Below are positions 1 to 6,727 of a stretch of DNA of 20,450 bases, one piece after another; positions within the stretch are counted from its first letter, which is position 1, and each line of letters begins with the position of its first letter. Origin of the DNA: Candidatus Omnitrophota bacterium. GTDB taxonomy: Bacteria > Omnitrophota > Gorgyraeia > Zapsychrales > Zapsychraceae. The translations under genes and the position numbers were made by a program. Below the pieces are notes generated by a model that saw only the letters and a list, made by a program, of their open reading frames with translations, made no database searches and was not told where the DNA came from. The stretch lies in assembly GCA_018399915.1 (NCBI GenBank), contig JAGYNW010000011.1:1-20450 (forward strand). The letters are read 5' to 3'.

Positions 1-86
1 TAAATATTTATAGCTCAAATGGGATTTCAAGACCGTCGTATCCAAAAGTATCTGCAGCATAAACTCAATTGATTCGGGGTTTTGAT

Positions 87-1505
87 TTATGCCTGATTTT
101 TTCTCAAAACCCGTACCATCTCTACCATATCTTCTTTGTACATCGATGTTAATTCTTCATATTTGTCAAGCGCCAGTTTATAATCGGGTTTGAGCGTCAA
201 CGCCTGTTTTAAACATTGTTCAGCCTTGCGTTTTTGCAGAAGCATAACGTGGCATACGGCCATATTGTGCCAGACGACATGGTTGCCGTCCCATAGCTTA
301 AGGTATTTTTCGTAGCAGGCCAGAGCTTTTTCATATTTACCGCTTTTCATGTACCCTCCGGCCTCATAAAAAAGTTTCTCCCCTTGTTTTTCCATGTGTT
401 CATCCACAACTGATCGCTCAATATTGAATTCAAATCCGAAATCCTTTTGCGGGTTGCCCAGCTGTGCGCGTTCCTGCAGAATAATCTCTTTGGGGGATTT
501 CCCGGCCAATTCTTTGCGGGGCGTAATGTACCATTTATCCATCAATTGCCGGGATTTTTTTGAAAGGTTTTGCAGTTCCTTTTTTGTCGGGTTATCAGGC
601 AGAGGAAATTCATGCTGGATAGTCTGCATACAAAGGTTGATCAGCGCTATTTCAAGCGGTCCCTTGTCCGTTGCCGGATAAATTTCTCCGGCAAGTTTAT
701 TCCACATCGCGGTAAATGTATCCATAAATTCTTCCATGTCGAATTCTTGTGGCGGCCGAAGCTTTTTTAGCCAGCGCGACAAGACTTGCTGGGGAGGCAC
801 TGTCTTTTTGTCTTTGATCGCTATTCGGATTTCAAGCAGGATATCCTCGATATCATCGTCAGACAAACCTCCTTCCTTGCAGAGCAGTTCAAATTTTTCC
901 TTAGCGGACAACTGTTCGGGAATTACTTGAGGAAACAGCGCCTTGTATACATCAAAGGCGTCAAGCCGTTCTGACGGGGCGCGCGAGATATTCTTCAATA
1001 GCATGCCGAAAATATCATAATCTTTCTGTGGGTAAAACAAACACTGCGAGGCTACAATAAAGGCTTCGTCAAAGGCCAGCAGCCGGCCGATCAGATAATC
1101 ACCTTTTCCGATAAACTTCGTTGCGCTTGTTTCAAAAACACGGTATTGGCTGCCGGTCAAAATATCTTCGGCAATAAACTGCTTGCCTATTTTAACGGCC
1201 TTTACTTTAAAGAAACTGAAAGTGTCCTTACCGGCTTTCGCGTACACTTTGCAGAGGTCATCAGGGATCTCCTTCTTCATTTCCCGCAGAAAGACATCAA
1301 ACAGCCGTTTATTGTATTTCGGCAGTTTGTAATCAAAAATAAACCAGTCAAAGAAAAGCTGCCCGGGATTATTAACCCCTGAAAGAGACAGACGGAAAAA
1401 TTCCTCCTCCTGGTCTATCACTTCTTCTTCAATGTCCGGATGGTCTTGGACAAAGGCGTTAATGCGTTCGTACATCTCTTTGATGGTGTTTTTGTATTCA
1501 TTCAT
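87..1505 (-). CDS. TPR-repeat protein of unknown function, 472 aa
   Basis: I do not recognise the family of the N-terminal 370 residues. They are rich in acidic and aromatic residues, with no signal peptide or membrane segment, so the protein is probably cytoplasmic. Residues about 375-450 form two tetratricopeptide repeats: a helix pair around GKYEKALACYEKYLKL and a second around KRKAEQCLKQALTLKPDY. TPRs usually mediate protein-protein contacts. The start is ATG. An AAAGGA stretch lies about 14 nt upstream, which is farther than ideal, so initiation strength is uncertain. The gene follows a degraded transposase remnant and may have its own promoter, but I cannot point to one. The coding call is firm; no function is proposed. 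Confidence 0.85.
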   Translation of the reverse strand: MNEYKNTIKEMYERINAFVQDHPDIEEEVIDQEEEFFRLSLSGVNNPGQLFFDWFIFDYKLPKYNKRLFDVFLREMKKEIPDDLCKVYAKAGKDTFSFFKVKAVKIGKQFIAEDILTGSQYRVFETSATKFIGKGDYLIGRLLAFDEAFIVASQCLFYPQKDYDIFGMLLKNISRAPSERLDAFDVYKALFPQVIPEQLSAKEKFELLCKEGGLSDDDIEDILLEIRIAIKDKKTVPPQQVLSRWLKKLRPPQEFDMEEFMDTFTAMWNKLAGEIYPATDKGPLEIALINLCMQTIQHEFPLPDNPTKKELQNLSKKSRQLMDKWYITPRKELAGKSPKEIILQERAQLGNPQKDFGFEFNIERSVVDEHMEKQGEKLFYEAGGYMKSGKYEKALACYEKYLKLWDGNHVVWHNMAVCHVMLLQKRKAEQCLKQALTLKPDYKLALDKYEELTSMYKEDMVEMVRVLRKNQA

Positions 1506-1608
1506 TTTTATTGATATAATCCTTTCAGAATATCCACGCCGTGATACTTCCCGTAACTATCGACGCAGCGCAGCCAATTTGAACTTCCCCATTAAGTGTA
1601 GAGTTTGT

Positions 1609-1796
1609 TTATAATAGGGATCCGTGGGCTTGCCTCTGCATCAGGCAATATGCGATTACAGATACATTATGTTTCTGAAGATATTCATTGATAAAATAGC
1701 GATGGGTTAAAAAAACTTCCGGCTCTTCTAAAACATCCCGCCGATTGCTGCCCAAGGGACAATATGTGGCCAATATGATGAGCTACGTTTTATCAT
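1609..1796 (-). pseudogene. Decayed REP-associated (Y1/IS200-like) transposase remnant, frameshifted
   Basis: This sits inside the 307-base gap between the TPR gene and the next gene. On the minus strand, ATG at 1796 opens a frame reading MIKRSSSYWPHIVP. A one-base shift then gives GSNRRDVLEEPEVF, HRYFINEYLQKHNV and SVIAYCLMQRQAHGSLL, ending at TAA 1609-1611. This matches the layout of TnpA_REP/RAYT transposases: a PHHV-RGNRR start, then an AYCLMPNHVHLL motif carrying the HUH metal site. Here PNHVH has become RQAHG, so the HUH site is broken, and everything after it (including the catalytic Tyr) is absent. From 1608 to 1506 I see only a 24-codon stretch, ending at TAA 1508-1510, that looks vaguely protein-like. 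The family match is from memory of the motif; the frameshift and truncation are visible in the sequence. Confidence 0.6.
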
Positions 1797-1798
1797 TT

Positions 1799-1813
1799 AG
1801 GGCGCGGCGCCCT
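1799..1813. repeat. Palindromic repeat, copy A
   Basis: AGGGCGC-G-GCGCCCT is a perfect 7-bp inverted repeat around a single central base. Its last base is shared with the TAA stop codon of the gene ending at 1813. It lies immediately beside the start of the transposase remnant. Related copies occur at 2615-2643 and 4921-4941. Confidence 0.7.
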
Positions 1814-2490
1814 TATTCTCCTGCGGTATCCTGATAAGAATTGATAATTTTTATTAAGACGTTCTTATCAGCTTCCCAGCCATTGTATGTTCCCATATTG
1901 ACGATTATTTTATTTGTACCAGCATTCAATAAAAAAATTTTTCCTTCTAAATTCATATTATTCTTTACTGTTTTGTAATCAATATGCGGCGGCAAAGCTA
2001 CGCCATAAAGATTAACTGGTCCAAATTGATAATTCTTTAAATTATTTTTAATCTGTTCAAGAAGCTCATTTTCCTGCAAATTTTTATTTCTTAATTCAGT
2101 GGTTAGTATAATACTGTTACCTTCATCATATTTCCACATCATAAGAGGAGCTAAGTCATTTCCTATTATGTAGTTAGTACCTTTTGGAATCATTATATTG
2201 AAACCGTATTCAGATTTAAAAATAAAGTCTTCGTCAGCAACTTTTGGTTCCTTCTGCATCAGTTTTTTAACCTTCACAGGATCTCTTTGGTCATTTAAGT
2301 CTTTTATATGTGTAAGACCAAAAAATAGTTGAGCCAGGGAACCAACGATGGCAATTGCTAACAGTATAAGTAATAATTTAATATTTTTCTCATCTCTTCG
2401 TTTCCAAAATCTTTTTATCACAAATAAGAAAAAAAATAATACAGCTAATGTAAGTACATTATCAAAAATAACCCCAATTAATGTCGCCAT
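1813..2490 (-). CDS. Two-pass membrane protein with possible PsbP/DcrB-like soluble domain, 225 aa
   Basis: This is a hypothetical protein. Two hydrophobic helices (about residues 2-24 and 38-60) are separated by a basic RFWKRRDEKN loop, which suggests a short hairpin anchor. A soluble domain of about 130 residues follows (85-215). Its layout, an opening strand YGFNIMIPKG, a middle helix ENELLEQIKNNLKNY and closing strands before a terminal helix, recalls PsbP/DcrB-like domains and resembles the protein at 19076-19639; this is a visual impression only. ATG is preceded by AAGAAGGTAACA, a good ribosome-binding site. The coding region is AT-rich. The C-terminus (AGE, then stop) is formed where the palindromic repeat begins, so the repeat may have set the end of the protein. 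Confidence 0.8.
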   Translation of the reverse strand: MATLIGVIFDNVLTLAVLFFFLFVIKRFWKRRDEKNIKLLLILLAIAIVGSLAQLFFGLTHIKDLNDQRDPVKVKKLMQKEPKVADEDFIFKSEYGFNIMIPKGTNYIIGNDLAPLMMWKYDEGNSIILTTELRNKNLQENELLEQIKNNLKNYQFGPVNLYGVALPPHIDYKTVKNNMNLEGKIFLLNAGTNKIIVNMGTYNGWEADKNVLIKIINSYQDTAGE

Positions 2491-2614
2491 TGTTACCTTC
2501 TTTCTATTAAGCTATCCAATTGTTTCATGCTTTTATTTTAAGATAAAGAAAGGATTATTAAATATTTATTTGAAAAATTCCCTGAGCTTCAGGCCACCAA
2601 CCTTTAATTTATTT

Positions 2615-2643
2615 AGGGCGCTGCGCCTTATTCTTTGCGCCCT
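2615..2643. repeat. Palindromic repeat, copy B, with a partial duplication
   Basis: AGGGCGC (2615-2621), T, GCGCCT (2623-2628), TATTCTTT, then a second GCGCCCT (2637-2643). On the minus strand this is GAATAAGGGCGC, AAA, GAATAAGGCGC, A, GCGCCCT. The GAATAAGG(G)CGC unit is therefore tandemly duplicated, and either copy can pair with the terminal GCGCCCT. As in copy A, the T at 2643 is part of the stop codon of the adjacent gene. Confidence 0.65.
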
Positions 2644-3011
2644 TATTCTTTATTTTTTAAGCCGCTCAGCCATATTATTCCAACAGCAATGGCAGCAAAG
2701 GGACTAGAAAATATTAAATATATCGGCCATAAATTGCTTTCCTGCTGGTATGCAATCATCGTTATGATGACAACTATAGCCATTATGGCTAAAGGAACCA
2801 AAACCGCTTTGCGACTGCCGCCTTCAAGATGCAGAATTGCCGCAATCTGAAGGACCAAATAAACCGTAAAGGGAATACCCCATGATGTAAAAAAGAAGCG
2901 GCCCCAATCTGAGATACTGACATCGTTATTGCCCGCATGCGCCACCGTTGTTTGGAGAAATAAAATAACGACTGGCAAAAAAAAGGTTTTTATTAATTTA
3001 AGAAATTTCAC
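2643..3011 (-). CDS. Small exported membrane protein, 122 aa
   Basis: The start is GTG at 3009-3011, with AAAGGA 8 nt upstream. The N-terminus looks like a Sec signal peptide: basic MKFLKLIK, a hydrophobic core FFLPVVILFLQ, and an AHA cleavage motif ending near residue 26. Three further hydrophobic segments follow (about 45-58, 69-88 and 98-116), so the mature protein is a small integral membrane protein. I recognise no family and propose no function. The ending KNKE-stop uses the GAATAA of palindromic copy B. The gene lies 152 nt upstream of the 225-aa membrane protein and may be cotranscribed with it. Confidence 0.7.
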   Translation of the reverse strand: MKFLKLIKTFFLPVVILFLQTTVAHAGNNDVSISDWGRFFFTSWGIPFTVYLVLQIAAILHLEGGSRKAVLVPLAIMAIVVIITMIAYQQESNLWPIYLIFSSPFAAIAVGIIWLSGLKNKE

Positions 3012-3109
3012 AGTGACAATCCTTTCTCTTAGACCTTCTCAATGTTATCCGCTGTCGCTTAAGATTTGTGGGAAGAAATTGTTGTATCCTTTCGGGAGCT
3101 GACCCCTTT

Positions 3110-3625
3110 TTATTGCCTGCCCTGCAAGCTTAACCATAACAACAAGCCCAACGCCGCGCTCACAGAATTCAATATTACATCCTTCCACTGAAAATACCTG
3201 TTCGGAAGAATATGCTGGATACCCTCATCTCCAAGGCCCAGCAATGAAGTCAAAACAAACGCACCGGCATAAGCGGCTGAAGGCGGAAAGTCAAGCCTCA
3301 GCGCGCGAACCAGCAAACAAACCAAAATGCCGTATTGAATCAAATGAATACGCTCTTCGGGAATCTTCAGCCAAAACAATGCGGCTGCATAACAAGCAAG
3401 TGTCCCGAAAAACAACAAATACGACAATGGCTTCATCCTGCGAACATGAAAGAAAACAAAATAAATTATCCCAATCAATGTCAAAACAAAAAGACCCCAA
3501 ATGATCGCATCAAAAGGCGTATATTGCTTCAAGAATTCGCAAATAGGCCGGACAATATATAACGTCGAGTAGATTAAGCCTGTCCAGATAATTACCAAAG
3601 CCCAATGTGAGGTCCGCTTATTCAT
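3110..3625 (-). CDS. VanZ-like family membrane protein, 171 aa
   Basis: About five transmembrane helices span the length. The VanZ signature is visible: an IPEERIHLIQYGILVCLL segment (Glu and His in a helix), followed by GDEGIQHILPNRYFQWKD and VILNSVSAALG. VanZ proteins are integral membrane proteins; the founder gives low-level teicoplanin resistance, but most homologues are uncharacterised and many occur in envelope loci. ATG is preceded by AAGGTGGAG. The start overlaps the stop of the small upstream ORF, which suggests translational coupling. The stop codon is directly followed by AAAGGGGTCAGCTCCC, one of several stop-proximal GC-rich motifs in this window. Confidence 0.85.
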   Translation of the reverse strand: MNKRTSHWALVIIWTGLIYSTLYIVRPICEFLKQYTPFDAIIWGLFVLTLIGIIYFVFFHVRRMKPLSYLLFFGTLACYAAALFWLKIPEERIHLIQYGILVCLLVRALRLDFPPSAAYAGAFVLTSLLGLGDEGIQHILPNRYFQWKDVILNSVSAALGLLLWLSLQGRQ

Positions 3626-3776
3626 GCTCCACCTTAATCGAAAATCGGTTGCTGGTCATCACAGTGTCTCCATCTCTATCCGTTAACAGAAGGCGCCCTG
3701 ACAACGGATTGTATTTCAACTCTTGGAGACACAAAACGTAATTCTTTCCTTTCGGCAAAGCCGCGCTTGCCGGCAA
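3618..3776 (-). CDS. Possible small ORF, 52 aa, overlapping the VanZ start
   Basis: This minus-strand frame opens at TTG 3774-3776, just after the AI-2E transporter stop. It ends at TAA 3618-3620, overlapping the VanZ ATG by a few bases. The product looks protein-like, with alternating hydrophobic and polar stretches (KNYVLCLQELKYNPLSGRLL, then TDRDGDTVMTSNRFSIKVE) that suggest beta-strands. It fills an otherwise empty gap of about 160 nt. The start is uncertain: no Shine-Dalgarno precedes the TTG, while AAAGGAAAG inside the frame could serve a later TTG. It could instead be the remnant of a larger gene. No family recognised. Confidence 0.35.
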   Translation of the reverse strand: MPASAALPKGKNYVLCLQELKYNPLSGRLLLTDRDGDTVMTSNRFSIKVEHE

Positions 3777-3784
3777 TAGCGTTT

Positions 3785-4849
3785 CTAATCATTGCTTAAA
3801 GCCTTATCATAGACACGCGCATAGATCTCAAGCGCGCTGACCAGCAGACTTACCAAGACCGGGCCGAAAATCAGCCCAGGGATGCCAAATGTCGCTAAAC
3901 CGCCGAGGATACTCAAGAGAATCATCAATTCCGGCACTTCGGTGTCCCGGCCGATAATGACCGGCCGCAAAAAATTATCTGCCATCCCGACAACCAGTGT
4001 GCCCCAGGCCATTAATCCAACAGCGCCCAGGATTCTCTCTGTAATAAAAAGATAGATCACCGCCGGTATCCATATCATAGGCGCGCCCAGTCCCGGCACC
4101 GCTGAAAAAACAGCCACCATCAGGCTCCAGAAAACCGCCCCTTTTATTCCTAAAACAGTAAACGCCGGCCAGATCAAAACCCCCTGGATCAAGCCGATCA
4201 CAAAAATACTCTTAATGGTGGCCCGGATGATCGCGAGGCCCTTTTCTGTCATCTGAACGGATTCCCGGGTAGTTAAAGGCAGGTAATTCTGAATGGTTTT
4301 AATGATCCCCTCCCCGTCACTCAAAAAGAAAAAAGCCGAGTACAGCGCCACGAACAACTTAAAGATAAATCCCACCGTACCCAAAGTCGCGGCAGAAAAA
4401 AATCTGGTCATATGGGTGCCGATCAGCTTCACCATTTGCGTCAGGCCCTCCATGATCTTGGATTGATAGGGCACCAAGTTATCATAAAAAGGGATCCATT
4501 CCAGGGACTGTCGCCAATGTTCCGTTGGTTTGCTGATCTGCTCCTGGAGCCAGGGCCTGACAGAATCAGAAACCTGCAGGGCTTCATTGGCAGCCACAAC
4601 CAATATGGCTAGCAAAGGGATCCCGATAATCAAAAGCGCGGCGGACAGGACAATGACCGAAGCCGCAAGCGATCGGCCTTTCAGCCATCTCTCAACACGT
4701 TTCTTTGCGGGATAGAGTAAGCCGCTGAAGGTCGCCGCCAGGATAACCGTGATCAAAAGGTCCCGGATCAAAAAAAGAAAACTCAGCAGGATTACTATCA
4801 GGAAACCCAGCACAAACAGTTTTCGGTAAACAATCTTAGTCGTATCCAT
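3785..4849 (-). CDS. AI-2E family transporter (PerM/YdiK-like), 354 aa
   Basis: This polytopic inner-membrane protein has the family layout: N-terminal hairpin helices (about 12-55 and 60-85), a long amphipathic segment (about 88-140), then a C-terminal block of five helices. The family-typical stretch GAVFWSLMVAVFSAVPGLGA and a terminal LATFGIPGLIFGPVLVSLLV are both visible. Length fits the usual 330-380 residues. Members have been linked to autoinducer-2 export, Na+/H+ exchange or unknown substrates, so the substrate here is open. No Shine-Dalgarno precedes the ATG. A TATAAT box sits only 9 nt upstream, so a leaderless transcript is possible. Confidence 0.9.
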   Translation of the reverse strand: MDTTKIVYRKLFVLGFLIVILLSFLFLIRDLLITVILAATFSGLLYPAKKRVERWLKGRSLAASVIVLSAALLIIGIPLLAILVVAANEALQVSDSVRPWLQEQISKPTEHWRQSLEWIPFYDNLVPYQSKIMEGLTQMVKLIGTHMTRFFSAATLGTVGFIFKLFVALYSAFFFLSDGEGIIKTIQNYLPLTTRESVQMTEKGLAIIRATIKSIFVIGLIQGVLIWPAFTVLGIKGAVFWSLMVAVFSAVPGLGAPMIWIPAVIYLFITERILGAVGLMAWGTLVVGMADNFLRPVIIGRDTEVPELMILLSILGGLATFGIPGLIFGPVLVSLLVSALEIYARVYDKALSND

Positions 4850-4858
4850 AGTAAATTT

Positions 4859-4887
4859 ATTATATCAAAACCGGCGAGGGACGCGAA
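4859..4887 (-). promoter_or_regulatory. Possible promoter of the AI-2E gene, near-leaderless
   Basis: On the minus strand TATAAT lies at 4864-4859 with a 17-bp spacer to TTCGCG (4887-4882), a weak -35 match. Transcription would begin only 2-3 nt before the ATG at 4849, and no Shine-Dalgarno is present in that interval. The perfect -10 box is seen; promoter activity is inference. Confidence 0.35.
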
Positions 4888-4920
4888 TGGTAAATAAAAA
4901 ATATTAGAAATAGAGCGCGA

Positions 4921-4941
4921 AATAGAGCGCAGCGCCCTATT
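4921..4941. repeat. Palindromic repeat, copy C
   Basis: AATAGAGCGC-A-GCGCCCTATT is a 10-bp inverted repeat around one base. The single mismatch becomes a G-U pair on the minus strand, the direction of transcription. An extra half-unit TAGAGCGC occurs at 4911-4918. The palindrome begins 5 nt after the stop codon of the glycosidase gene ending at 4947. It shares its core with copies A and B. Confidence 0.65.
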
Positions 4942-4946
4942 CTTTT

Positions 4947-5909
4947 TTAACGAAAATGGGGAAGGCCCATAATTTGGTACTTATCTTTTTTGATCTCATC
5001 GAGCCATTTCCCCTTAATATATTCATTGGCTTCGATGCGGGCATCTCCCCAACCCTGGCCGGCCCACATGGGCTGGGTCTCCCACTGGCTATTAATATAG
5101 CTTATGGCCTTGATATCATGTTGCGCCATCAGCCTAAACACCAAATGATACCAGGCCGCCCATGACAACTTGCCCCGATGAACACCTGTTCCCTGCGGTG
5201 TACCCTCTGCGATCATGACGGGTTTATGATGTTTTCGGGCAAATGCAATAATGGGATCTATATGAAAATTCGGTAACCTAAAACAACTGATCCCCACCCA
5301 ATCCACATAATCATCCCCGGGATACCAACTGGTGAAAGGCTCTTCCCTTTTATAGGCGTAAGAATGCCAGACATAGGCGACATTATCGACGCCTGCCAGC
5401 CTTAACCGGTCAACCAGATAACGGTACGCCTTGACGTAATCCCCAGGGTCATAGTGATTATGCGGCCCGTCAAACTCATAGCCGACCCGCAGATAAATAG
5501 GGACTTGTTTCGTTTTCATCCAGGCCGCCATTTTATCGATATTATGATCATAGGCCCCCTGATAGACCTCTTTTAAGGCGCCTACCATATAAAGGCCTAA
5601 TTGCAGCCGGGCTTGCGGATATTTTTCCATGAGGGCATCAGCATAAAAAACTCCTGCCCCGAAATCTTCGGAAGGCGCAAACAGGCCTTCTATATTTTGT
5701 ATGGAGGTGTAAAGCATGAAGCCATGGGGGACATGGCTGACTTCTTTGATATATGTTTCAATGGTCGCATTATCCTGTCCGATAAAGACAAAGGCTTTGC
5801 CGTCCGGCGGCATAAAGGCCTCCTGCCCAAAGCATAAAAGAGGCAAGATGACGGTAATCAAACCGATATTGACGGCCATTTTCACGCACCAAAAAATTTT
5901 TTTTAACAT
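4947..5909 (-). CDS. Secreted GH26-like glycoside hydrolase, 320 aa
   Basis: An N-terminal signal sequence is visible: MLKKIFW, then a hydrophobic run NIGLITVILPLLCFG. A beta/alpha-barrel-like domain follows. The glycosidase signature is YLRVGYEFDG, with Glu145 as likely acid/base, and VMIAEGTPQG, with Glu235 as likely nucleophile. The YVWHSYAY strand and GDDYVDWVGISCF stretch between them fit GH26 (beta-mannanase-type) enzymes, which cleave beta-1,4-mannans or related glycans outside the cytoplasm. The substrate cannot be read from sequence. I chose ATG 5909 because GGAGAGGGG lies 7 nt upstream and the signal peptide starts there. A longer frame to 6116 would overlap the toxin gene and lack a sensible N-terminus. 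Palindromic copy C follows the stop. Confidence 0.8.
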   Translation of the reverse strand: MLKKIFWCVKMAVNIGLITVILPLLCFGQEAFMPPDGKAFVFIGQDNATIETYIKEVSHVPHGFMLYTSIQNIEGLFAPSEDFGAGVFYADALMEKYPQARLQLGLYMVGALKEVYQGAYDHNIDKMAAWMKTKQVPIYLRVGYEFDGPHNHYDPGDYVKAYRYLVDRLRLAGVDNVAYVWHSYAYKREEPFTSWYPGDDYVDWVGISCFRLPNFHIDPIIAFARKHHKPVMIAEGTPQGTGVHRGKLSWAAWYHLVFRLMAQHDIKAISYINSQWETQPMWAGQGWGDARIEANEYIKGKWLDEIKKDKYQIMGLPHFR

Positions 5910-5967
5910 CACACATCCCCTCTCCGGATGACAGAAATAAAGTCCGTCCTCTTTGGTCAAACAAAAA

Positions 5968-6261
5968 TTACGGATGCGGAGTAATTGCAATAACCGTAAT
6001 TTCTTTTTTATGGGGGCCGTAATACCAAAATATCCGATAAGCGGCTGGAGTATTCTGTTCAGCATATGCTTCCAAAATTTTAATACCAATATCTTTTGAC
6101 AACTTAGAATACTCATGTGTATTTAAACCGGGATGACGGGGATTATTTTTAAGCAGGACTAGTGTCTTTTTAACAGCTTTATAACGCTTTTGAAGCCCTT
6201 TACTATTTTTTAAGTTTTCATATTGATCACGGGCTCCTTCAGTCAAATATATTTTAAACAT
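5968..6261 (-). CDS. RelE/ParE-superfamily toxin, 97 aa
   Basis: The size and shape are those of RelE/ParE toxins: MFKIYLTEGARDQYENL at the start, two helices rich in Lys and Leu, then beta-strands ending AAYRIFWYYGP and EITVIAITPHP. RelE-type members cleave mRNA at the ribosome and ParE-type members poison gyrase; motifs here do not decide between them. It starts 5 nt after the antitoxin stop with no strong ribosome-binding site of its own, which fits coupled translation with antitoxin first. The promoter is shared, upstream of the antitoxin at 6546-6602. Confidence 0.75.
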   Translation of the reverse strand: MFKIYLTEGARDQYENLKNSKGLQKRYKAVKKTLVLLKNNPRHPGLNTHEYSKLSKDIGIKILEAYAEQNTPAAYRIFWYYGPHKKEITVIAITPHP

Positions 6262-6266
6262 AATGT

Positions 6267-6506
6267 TTATTCTTCATCCAGGTTAAGCTCTTTAATTTTT
6301 CCCTCCTGAGCATCTTTGATGCCTTTGATAACACTTTGTAATGCCTTGGGATTTTTATATAACCACGCCTCTTTTTCCGGCACAGCTTCCATAGGCTCAA
6401 GCACAATTTTCCCATCAACAACGCGGGCATCAAAAAGCCTGGTCGATATGCCTTTTAGAAGTTTTCCTAAAGTAACCCTGTTTTGTGAATCAAGTGTAAT
6501 AAGCAT
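6267..6506 (-). CDS. MazE/AbrB-like antitoxin, 79 aa
   Basis: The N-terminal 38 residues (MLITLDSQNRVTLGKLL, then ARVVDGKIVLEPM) form a strand-turn-strand pattern like the swapped-hairpin AbrB/MazE DNA-binding fold. The C-terminal part (EAWLYKNPKALQSVIKGIKD, then AQEGKI) resembles the toxin-neutralising tail common in RelB and Phd partners. It therefore looks like an AbrB-type DNA-binding head on a RelE-neutralising tail. ATG is preceded by AAGAGGTG at good distance. Autoregulation is likely from CTATTTGAC repeats at its promoter. The family call is by pattern, not by search. Confidence 0.7.
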   Translation of the reverse strand: MLITLDSQNRVTLGKLLKGISTRLFDARVVDGKIVLEPMEAVPEKEAWLYKNPKALQSVIKGIKDAQEGKIKELNLDEE

Positions 6507-6545
6507 ATTTTTTCACCTCTTTTGTGTTTATTTTCTCTCATTTCA

Positions 6546-6602
6546 AGTATACCCAATAAACACCATAATGTCAAATAGGATAATCCCCTATTAGTCAAAT
6601 AG
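6546..6602 (-). promoter_or_regulatory. Sigma70-type promoter and operator repeats of the MazE-like/RelE-like module
   Basis: On the minus strand TTGACA (6574-6569), a 17-bp spacer and TATACT (6551-6546) make a near-consensus promoter about 40 nt before the antitoxin ATG. CTATTTGAC occurs twice, 24 bp apart (6602-6594 and 6578-6570), the second copy overlapping the -35 box. An inverted repeat AATAGG/CCTATT (6574-6579 and 6587-6592) lies between them. Such repeats at the -35 box suggest antitoxin-binding autoregulation. Confidence 0.7.
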
Positions 6603-6727
6603 ATGATGGGTGAGATAAAATGCATCCTGCGCATACAAGAATAATCACAGAAAATATTATGAAAAATAATAATGTCATAATCGTTTAATAATTTTCAAAA
6701 ACAGATTGTTCTACATCTCTTATCGAT

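Noticed and set aside
1..105. A minus-strand frame open to the window edge (ATG at 60, MLQILLDTTVLKSHLS) and an adjacent frame reading DTFGYDGLEIPFEL
   Set aside because: Protein-like in two frames, perhaps the edge of a frameshifted gene, but too short and without a clear ribosome-binding site. Sequence beyond the window is needed.
2581..2593. Palindrome CCTGA-GCT-TCAGG as another repeat
   Set aside because: Only 5-bp arms and no second copy noticed; likely chance.
5910..6116. Extended N-terminus of the GH26-like protein to 389 aa
   Set aside because: It would overlap the toxin gene and put 69 residues before a clear signal peptide. The strong ribosome-binding site supports ATG 5909.
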